The notes under the pieces are model-generated. The model saw only the letters and a program-made list of their open reading frames with translations, made no database searches and was not told where the DNA came from. Source: JBCDCU01 sp039180865 (GTDB lineage: Bacteria; Pseudomonadota; Alphaproteobacteria; Rhizobiales; JACESI01). From it: 64,000 nt of DNA. This document shows positions 58,334 to 64,000 of the stretch, piece after piece. Numbering within the stretch: the stretch's first letter is position 1; every line of letters begins with the position of its first letter. The translations under genes and the position numbers were made by a program. Where the stretch lies: positions 1 through 64,000 of the forward strand of contig JBCDCZ010000003.1 of assembly GCA_039180865.1 (NCBI GenBank), given 5' to 3'.

Positions 58334-60385
58334 TCAAGAACCGCAATCGGCTCTCTTGAGTCTGGAAATTGAAAAGACCGATCCCCTCCCCGGCCTGCTT
58401 CGAATATCCAGACGCGCCCCTTGTGCGACGGCGAGGTCGGCAACACTCGCAAGACCGAGCCCCTCTCCATCTTCGTTCCCCTCATGGCCACCGCGTCTGT
58501 AGCGCTCGGTGAGCGTCTTAATTTCTTCTTGCACAAGACCTGGCCCCGTATCCCAGACTTCCAATGCAACGTCACCATCACGAGACCGCACACCGACCAA
58601 TATCCCGCCCGACTTGGTGTATTTGATTGCGTTCGAGACAAGATTGGACGTCATTCGGATGAGCGGCACCGGTTCTGCCAGCACGCTTTGCGAAGTTGGC
58701 ACGGTCTTGAAACTGAGACCTTTGGCTTGCGCTTCGTCGGCAAACATCCGCGATATGTTTTGCAGGATGAGTTGTAGCGGGATCGCTTCGGAAACCGGTG
58801 TGATTTCATGCGGATTATCGAGTTCTGCCTCATTTCCGGGAAGCTTGTCCGGTCGGCTTTCATGAAGCGTCGTGCTCAGGATCGAGTTGAGATATTCAAG
58901 GCCCGCTTCGAGCTTATCGCCGAGCTCAGGCGCTTTGGCGCGGGATTCCTCCAAGGCAAGCCGCAATGACGTGAGCGGCTGACGCAGATCGTGGCTCGTC
59001 ATGGCAAGACGTTCGCGTCGCTCATCGGCGATCCGCCGCGCATCATCGAGATCGTCGCGCGCCGCCAACAGCCGTTCATTGAGTTCGAGTTTCTCACGAG
59101 ACGCCGCAAGTTCCGCCTTGAGCGCCTGGTCACGCTCATGCCTTAGGGCAAATGTCTGGCGGATGATCGCAGCAGCGAAGACCATTCCGTCAAAAAGCTG
59201 CGCGGCCAGCGTCACCTGCGTGACGATGTACTGCTGGTCGTAAAAGATCGTGTAAGCACCGACGACACCGAGCCCGACATAGCCAAAGAGAATGGCCACG
59301 CCGAGCGCAAAGAAGCCCGAGCCCGGTTTGCCGTCCCGGATCGCGACATAAGCTCCGAATGCGCAGGTCGCGGCGAAGACAACGGCGACAAAGAGCGCCA
59401 GATGTTCAAACCATTCCCAGAACACCAGTTTTTCGAGCGCTGTAACAACAACACAAACACCGATCAGGAACACTATGAACCGGTGGAGGCGCGCATACTG
59501 ATTTCTGGTGTCGAGAAAGGCACTGACAAAGGCGAGATAGGCAATGACAATGACAGCCTGGAAGACGCGGGTCGCCTCAAGCAGAAGCTCCGGCCGGTCG
59601 GAAAGGATGAACTGTCCAAGATAGCCACGGCCATAGAAATGATAGACCACCAGCAGGAAGAAAAAGAGCGCGTAGCGGCGCGCGGGTTTCGAATTGAGAA
59701 GCACGGAAAATGCAATGAAAAACGCAACCAGGGCGGCGCCTGCGCCAAAATAAAGCGCGTCCAAGAGTGTGTCTCGCAAGCGTTCCTGCACATAGATACT
59801 CTCCGGCTCAAGCCGGATGCGAAAATAGTCCGGGGTATCGGCCCATTGCAACTCAGCCCAGATTTCAAGCGAGCCTCCGGCTGGGACAGTAATCGGGGAC
59901 GACGCAAAAAACTGGTCGCCACTTTCGCGCCGGTCGGTTGGGACAAAGGGATAGTCGGCGGTCAGCACCCGTTCGACCCGCCCGTCATTGACCGTGTAGA
60001 AACGAAAACCGGTCGCCGCCGTCAATTGTGAATCAAGACGAAACACGCGATCCATGTCAGAAGAATTCTTAAGCCGGACGAAGGCCCAAGACCCGTTGTC
60101 GGTTTTGCTCCAGTCGCCAGGCTGCGGCTTTTCCTGCTCGCTGAGCGCCAGCGCTTCCCGTCGCATTGCTGAGTCTTGAACATCAAAGCCGGGCGGCGCC
60201 ACAATTATCATGTGATCGAAGATATCGGTCACCGTTCCGGTCGTTGACACATCGAGGTTGGAAGCCCGTGCATCCGATAACGCGGCCACAATAAAGAGGA
60301 TAATCGCATAGACGACAAACAACGCTCGGTATCCGCGTCGGCGCGGATGTCTCAGTCGGTTGTTGATTGCCCCAATCGTCTGCAT
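58334..60385 (-). CDS. Sensor histidine kinase with 7TMR-DISM region
   Basis: A 683-residue kinase. After an N-terminal anchor it has a 7TMR-DISMED2-like periplasmic domain (SWAFVRLKNSSDMDRVFRLD, about 60-200), then seven membrane helices (about 205-410), a coiled coil (LKAELAASREKLELNERLLA), a HisKA domain with the phosphorylated histidine 465 in MTSHDLRQPLTSLRLAL, and an ATPase domain (NLVSNAIKYTKSGGILVGVR, LEVWDTGPGL, EGLGLASVADLAVAQGARLD). The DISM region is thought to bind carbohydrate-like ligands. It is divergent from a NarL-type response regulator 165 bases away, its likely partner. Confidence 0.9.
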   Translation of the reverse strand: MQTIGAINNRLRHPRRRGYRALFVVYAIILFIVAALSDARASNLDVSTTGTVTDIFDHMIIVAPPGFDVQDSAMRREALALSEQEKPQPGDWSKTDNGSWAFVRLKNSSDMDRVFRLDSQLTAATGFRFYTVNDGRVERVLTADYPFVPTDRRESGDQFFASSPITVPAGGSLEIWAELQWADTPDYFRIRLEPESIYVQERLRDTLLDALYFGAGAALVAFFIAFSVLLNSKPARRYALFFFLLVVYHFYGRGYLGQFILSDRPELLLEATRVFQAVIVIAYLAFVSAFLDTRNQYARLHRFIVFLIGVCVVVTALEKLVFWEWFEHLALFVAVVFAATCAFGAYVAIRDGKPGSGFFALGVAILFGYVGLGVVGAYTIFYDQQYIVTQVTLAAQLFDGMVFAAAIIRQTFALRHERDQALKAELAASREKLELNERLLAARDDLDDARRIADERRERLAMTSHDLRQPLTSLRLALEESRAKAPELGDKLEAGLEYLNSILSTTLHESRPDKLPGNEAELDNPHEITPVSEAIPLQLILQNISRMFADEAQAKGLSFKTVPTSQSVLAEPVPLIRMTSNLVSNAIKYTKSGGILVGVRSRDGDVALEVWDTGPGLVQEEIKTLTERYRRGGHEGNEDGEGLGLASVADLAVAQGARLDIRSRPGRGSVFSISRLKRADCGS

Positions 60386-60550
60386 GCTTGATGCCCATAC
60401 TTTCGGCCACTAGGCAAAGCAGAGAGGCCCGCTTCCTTCATCGCCGTTTCAGAAACACAAGTCTATAAGTTATGGTCAGGCAAGCGATGGGGCTTACACC
60501 TCATTTTGCTCCGGATAGACGCAAAAAAGGCTGACGCTGAGGGGCACACC

Positions 60551-61195
60551 ATGGCGATGAAAGATAGAACAAAGACAATCGTGATTGCGGATGATCACGC
60601 CCTGGTTCGCAATGGTATCAAGGATGTCTTCGCCACCATTGAAGACACCGAAGTGGTGGGGGAAGCGGAAAACGGCCTCGAAGCCATCGCCCTTGGCAAG
60701 AGTCTTCGGCCCACTTTGATGACACTCGATGCCGGCATGCCGCTTTGTAAAGGCATGGAAGTCTACGGCGAGGTGCGCCGCTGGTCCTCTGAGACGCGCA
60801 TCGCCGTAGTCACGGGTTTCACAGCTGTTGGCAGCCTTGCCGATTGGGTCTCAGCGGGTGTGGATGGGCTTTTTCTGAAGAGCTGCACACCGGAAGAAAT
60901 GCGCAAAGGCTTTGATCTCATTCTGAAGGGCGGCGGTTATGTTGAAAAGCAGGTCCTGACGATCCTGAAAGAGGCACCCGAAGAAGAAGGCCTGACGCCT
61001 CGCGAACGCCAGATCCTGCATCTCGTCGCCGAAGGCTGCAGCAACGCGGAAATCGCAGACCGCCTCTCAATCAGCCCCAAGACAGTCGATAATCACCGCA
61101 CTCGGCTGATGGCAAAGCTCGGTGTCAGATCAGTCGCGCAACTCCTTGCTTATGCCTTGAAGGAAGGTCTTCTCGACAGCGCGAGCCAAAGCTGA
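60551..61195 (+). CDS. NarL/FixJ-family response regulator
   Basis: A 214-residue regulator from the ATG at 60551 (GAGGGG 6 bases upstream). The receiver domain has acidic ADDHALVRNG, the phosphorylated aspartate 60 in LMTLDAGMP, the switch threonine in VVTG and lysine 110 in FLKS. The LuxR-type helix-turn-helix is at about 147-205 (GLTPRERQILHLVAEGCSNA, ISPKTVDNHRTRLMAKLGV). A longer frame from 60506 lacks a ribosome site. It probably acts with the divergent histidine kinase. Confidence 0.92.
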   Translation: MAMKDRTKTIVIADDHALVRNGIKDVFATIEDTEVVGEAENGLEAIALGKSLRPTLMTLDAGMPLCKGMEVYGEVRRWSSETRIAVVTGFTAVGSLADWVSAGVDGLFLKSCTPEEMRKGFDLILKGGGYVEKQVLTILKEAPEEEGLTPRERQILHLVAEGCSNAEIADRLSISPKTVDNHRTRLMAKLGVRSVAQLLAYALKEGLLDSASQS

Positions 61196-61242
61196 GGCTC
61201 GCTTTGAACCAAGAGCTGCAAATTGCGAGCCGAAGGCCATCC

Positions 61243-62634
61243 CTAGTTTTCGCGCCAGGCCCGGTTCATGCTCTCGACAATCGGTTCAAGAAGATAGTCG
61301 ACTGCAGTCCGGCTGCCGGTCTTGATCATGACTTCCGCAGGCATTCCCGGATTAACCTGCTTATCCTCGCCGAGACGCTCCAGTTCTTCTCTCGGCACCG
61401 AAATCCGCGCATTGAAGAAAGTCGAACCGGTCCGCTCATCCAGCATCGTATCGGGCGAAACATACGAAACACTGCCATGAAGAAGCGGCGTTGTCCGTTG
61501 TGGAAACGCGCTCATACGGATCGTCGCGGCCTGATGGATCGTAACATTATCGACGTCTTGCGGCTGCACCTGAACTTCAATGAGAAGTTCATCCTGATCA
61601 GGGACGATTTCAAGGACAGTCGCTCCAGGACGAACAACCGCACCTTGCGAATGCACATCGAGATTGACGACCGTACCGCTGACCGGGGCAATCATGTCGC
61701 TGCGTTCCAGAACGTCCATGCCCGCTGAATATTGCTCTCTCAAATCTTTCAATTGCGCCTGGGTTTGTATGAGTTCGGAAAGGACCTCTTCCTGGAACTG
61801 TTTTTCAGTCTGAATGATCTGCAACCGAGTCTCGCCTACCGCCTGTTTCGAGCGGGCAATCTCGGCAAAGATTGAGCCTATGGATCCTTCCATCTGAACC
61901 GCTTCACGCCGCAGAGCGAGGATGCGTTGCAAACTGATGAGCCCTTTTTCAAAAAGCGGCTCAAGCGTTTCAATCTCCTGATCGATGATTTCCTTGCGGC
62001 GCTGCTCGGCTTCAAGCTGGGCCTCAAGGCCGACAACCTGCTGATTGAGTTGCTCGACGCGGCGCTCAAGAATATCCGTCTGACCGATGATCGTCAGGCG
62101 GCGCGCTTCGAAGACTTCCGTTTCGCTCTTTATGACCTCTGTAACTGCTTTTTCTTCGGCACGGTCGGTGAGTTCGGAGGGAAATTCCAGCGTCTCAAGT
62201 TTCGCTGCTTCAGCCGCAAGCCGTGTATAGCGTGCAACATTTGTGTCGATGCCTGCTTGGAGGATCGAAATCCGCGCCCGTGCGCGGGTTTCGTTCAACT
62301 CGATCAGCACATCGCCAGCGTCAACATGGCTGCCGTTTCGCACATGAAGAGCGGCCACAACGCCGCCTTCCAGATGCGCGACATTCTTCCGATTGGTGTC
62401 GACCGTAACGTTACCGGCGGCAATAACTGCGCTCGCAATCGGTGCGGCGATGCCGAAACCGCCAAGTGTTCCAAGAACAAGAAGAATGCAGAGGACACCG
62501 GTCTTGACCCACCGGGAATAATCATTGGGTACCGCCGGACCTTTCGGGTCCTTCTGACGTTGCTGAGTTTGCGCCGGATCGGCCTTCTGGTCGCCGACGA
62601 CGAAGAGATGACCGTCACTTGTTTGTTGCGGCAT
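61243..62634 (-). CDS. HlyD-family adaptor of a type I secretion system
   Basis: A 463-residue membrane fusion protein from the ATG at 62634 (MPQQTSDGHLFVVGD). One N-terminal helix (LCILLVLGTLGGFGIAAPIA) is followed by a first biotinyl-lipoyl half (VNVTVD-like GNVTVDTNRKNVAHLEGGVV), a long coiled coil (about 120-300) and the second half with a terminal DLLPLVE-like barrel (GMPAEVMIKTGSRTAVDYLL). This is the PrtE/HlyD type that links the ABC pump to an outer-membrane channel. It overlaps the ABC gene end by about 20 bases. No secreted substrate is visible. Confidence 0.87.
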   Translation of the reverse strand: MPQQTSDGHLFVVGDQKADPAQTQQRQKDPKGPAVPNDYSRWVKTGVLCILLVLGTLGGFGIAAPIASAVIAAGNVTVDTNRKNVAHLEGGVVAALHVRNGSHVDAGDVLIELNETRARARISILQAGIDTNVARYTRLAAEAAKLETLEFPSELTDRAEEKAVTEVIKSETEVFEARRLTIIGQTDILERRVEQLNQQVVGLEAQLEAEQRRKEIIDQEIETLEPLFEKGLISLQRILALRREAVQMEGSIGSIFAEIARSKQAVGETRLQIIQTEKQFQEEVLSELIQTQAQLKDLREQYSAGMDVLERSDMIAPVSGTVVNLDVHSQGAVVRPGATVLEIVPDQDELLIEVQVQPQDVDNVTIHQAATIRMSAFPQRTTPLLHGSVSYVSPDTMLDERTGSTFFNARISVPREELERLGEDKQVNPGMPAEVMIKTGSRTAVDYLLEPIVESMNRAWREN

Positions 62635-64000
62635 TGTCTTTCTCACTGTCGTTATTCACGCTGTCTTCAGCTTTTGATGCCCCTGCCACGGCTGCCTCTT
62701 TCTTTGCAGGCTTTGCCGGCGGTTTCTTCGGAATGGCCCGGATCGGCTGAGCCGGTCCAACCAGTTTCGGCAATAGCTTCTCGCGTTCGTCAAAGGCCTC
62801 TACGCGACCACCATTGAGGATCAGTACATAATCCACTGCAGTCAGGATGCTTGAGCGATGCGAGATCACGATCACTGTTTGACCACGCTCACGCAATTCC
62901 TGAATGGTCAGCATCAACGCCTTCTCGCCGGAGCTGTCGAGGCTCGCATTCGGTTCATCAAGCACGATGAGCGGAGGATCCCCGTAAAGGGCGCGAGCAA
63001 GACCAAGCCGTTGCCGCTGCCCGCCGGATAATACGCTGCCTTGCGGGCCGATCTCGGTCGAATATCCATCCGGAAACTGCAGGATCATATCGTGGGCACC
63101 TGCAAGCTTCGCAGCTTCGATCACGCGCTTTGAATCGATCTCCTGAAACCGCGATATGTTTTCCGCAACACTTCCCTCAAAGAGTTCAACGTCCTGTGGC
63201 AGATAACCGATATACTGGCCGAGTTCCTCGGGGATCCATTGCTGAAGATCGGCCCCGTCAAGACGGACCTTGCCGTCAGTAGGCGGCCAGACGCCAACAA
63301 GTGCACGCGCCAGCGTTGATTTTCCGGCCGCACTTGGACCGATCACCGCAAGCACACTTCCGGCCGCCACCCGAAAGCTGACATCATCCAGTATGGGCCG
63401 TTCCGCACCCGGAGGCACGAGAGTTAAGGATTGTACGTCAAGGTTGCCGGATGGACGTGGCAGGGATATTCGCTCGGCAGACGTGTTTTCACCGCCGAAG
63501 ACTTCCTTCAAACGACCATAGGCCGCACGGGCGGCAACAAAACCGCGCCATTGTCCAACGGCCGCCTCAACTGGCGCGAGGGCGCGTCCCATGATGATCG
63601 AAGCCGCAATCATGACACCCGGCGTCGTCGCTTCCTGGAGAACGAGATAAGCTCCTGCCCCGAGGATTGCGATTTGAAGGCTTGGCCGGATGAATTTGCT
63701 CAGCGCCGTCAACATGCCGATCCGGTCGTTAGCGAGCCCTTGATAGGCCAGGCTGTCGCGATTGCGTTCAAGCCAACGCTCGGTCAGCTGCGGCACCATG
63801 CCCATACCGTTGATTACCTCGGTATTCCGAACGCTCGCATCGGCAAATTGAATTGCAGAACGCGATTTCTGAGAGGCAACGGCCGATGTTTTGCGTGTTG
63901 CAAACTCGGAGACGATTGCAATTGCAAAAAGCGCAACCGCACCCGCAAGCGCGATGAAGCCCAGAACCGGATGAAAGACGAAAATGAGTGCAATAAAGAT
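62615..64000 (-). CDS. Type I secretion ABC transporter, permease-ATPase (partial, runs past window end)
   Basis: The reading frame is open to base 64000, so the gene starts outside the window; the first visible residues are IFIALIFVFHPVLGFIALAG. The visible part holds the last helices of the permease (RPSLQIAILGAGAYLVLQEA) and a complete nucleotide-binding domain: GPSAAGKSTLARAL (Walker A), LSGGQRQRLGLARAL (signature), LIVLDEPNASLD (Walker B) and the H-loop SHRSS. This is the PrtD type, which exports RTX-like proteins. The C-terminal tail is lysine-, alanine- and proline-rich (KKPPAKPAKKEAAVAGASK). It overlaps the HlyD-like gene. Confidence 0.9.
   Translation of the reverse strand: MFIALIFVFHPVLGFIALAGAVALFAIAIVSEFATRKTSAVASQKSRSAIQFADASVRNTEVINGMGMVPQLTERWLERNRDSLAYQGLANDRIGMLTALSKFIRPSLQIAILGAGAYLVLQEATTPGVMIAASIIMGRALAPVEAAVGQWRGFVAARAAYGRLKEVFGGENTSAERISLPRPSGNLDVQSLTLVPPGAERPILDDVSFRVAAGSVLAVIGPSAAGKSTLARALVGVWPPTDGKVRLDGADLQQWIPEELGQYIGYLPQDVELFEGSVAENISRFQEIDSKRVIEAAKLAGAHDMILQFPDGYSTEIGPQGSVLSGGQRQRLGLARALYGDPPLIVLDEPNASLDSSGEKALMLTIQELRERGQTVIVISHRSSILTAVDYVLILNGGRVEAFDEREKLLPKLVGPAQPIRAIPKKPPAKPAKKEAAVAGASKAEDSVNNDSEKDNAATNK

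Noticed and set aside
1..64000. CRISPR arrays, IS elements with transposases, rRNA genes
   Set aside because: No regularly spaced direct repeats with unique spacers, no transposase-like protein and no rRNA sequence was seen on either strand.

Overview
The window is a stretch of an alphaproteobacterial chromosome. The evidence is a hopanoid (hpn) gene set, the cytochrome c maturation genes ccmC/ccmD/ccmG, a VPLPA-CTERM exported protein and a GlxA-type regulator beside a gamma-butyrobetaine-hydroxylase-like gene. I cannot name genus or species from sequence alone. The window is interrupted by one clear mobile element of about 30.5 kb.

Left chromosomal part (1-19764). The window opens with the first codons of a secE-like gene on the minus strand. 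Two small transferase-like proteins follow, then ccmC-ccmD-ccmG, a sulfotransferase and a beta-propeller lipoprotein. The hopanoid block is hpnA (+), hpnB (-), hpnC-hpnD-hpnE-hpnG (+), hpnH (-), ispH (-), hpnM (-), hpnN (-) and an MlaA-like lipoprotein (+). Together they would make squalene (HpnC/D/E), extend and decorate the hopanoid (HpnH/G and possibly HpnA/B), supply isoprenoid precursors (IspH) and move lipid between membranes (HpnN/HpnM/MlaA). The squalene-hopene cyclase, which often lies between hpnE and hpnG, is not here. The block ends with a terminator and a complete tRNA-Thr(UGU) gene.

Integrated element (19715-50168). Its ends are two identical 50-bp copies of the 3' part of tRNA-Thr, one completing the tRNA gene (left) and one a remnant (right). 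Related integrase-arm-like motifs lie just inside both ends. Reading inward from the right there is a tyrosine integrase, an AlpA-like excisionase, small proteins (two of them tandem paralogues), a Toprim primase, a RepA-like ATPase, a 235-bp iteron/inverted-repeat region, a RuvC-like nuclease, two very large virion-entry-like proteins and a DUF5681 protein. The phage-like block stops there: I find no large terminase, portal or capsid gene. The left half (19.9-37.5 kb) is a mosaic of cargo and decayed genes. It holds a DUF3800 pseudogene, an exosortase-type sorted protein, an SH3 protein, a nuclease pseudogene, a LuxR solo, small membrane proteins, a DUF4258/HTH pair, an Xre-like regulator, a coupled secreted ClpP-like protease and nuclease, a RES/Xre toxin-antitoxin pair, and unrecognised membrane and secreted proteins.

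Right chromosomal part (50169-64000). A VPLPA-CTERM protein and an outer-membrane-like beta protein converge on a shared terminator. Next come a TauD/gamma-butyrobetaine-dioxygenase-like enzyme and a class II aldolase-like protein, divergent from a GlxA-type AraC regulator. These are followed by a small, very basic exported protein, a DUF2269 membrane protein, an SDR-DoxX fusion, a 7TMR-DISM histidine kinase divergent from a NarL-type response regulator, and a type I secretion pair (HlyD-like adaptor and an ABC ATPase cut by the window end).

Functions are read from motifs and remembered family features; no database search was possible.
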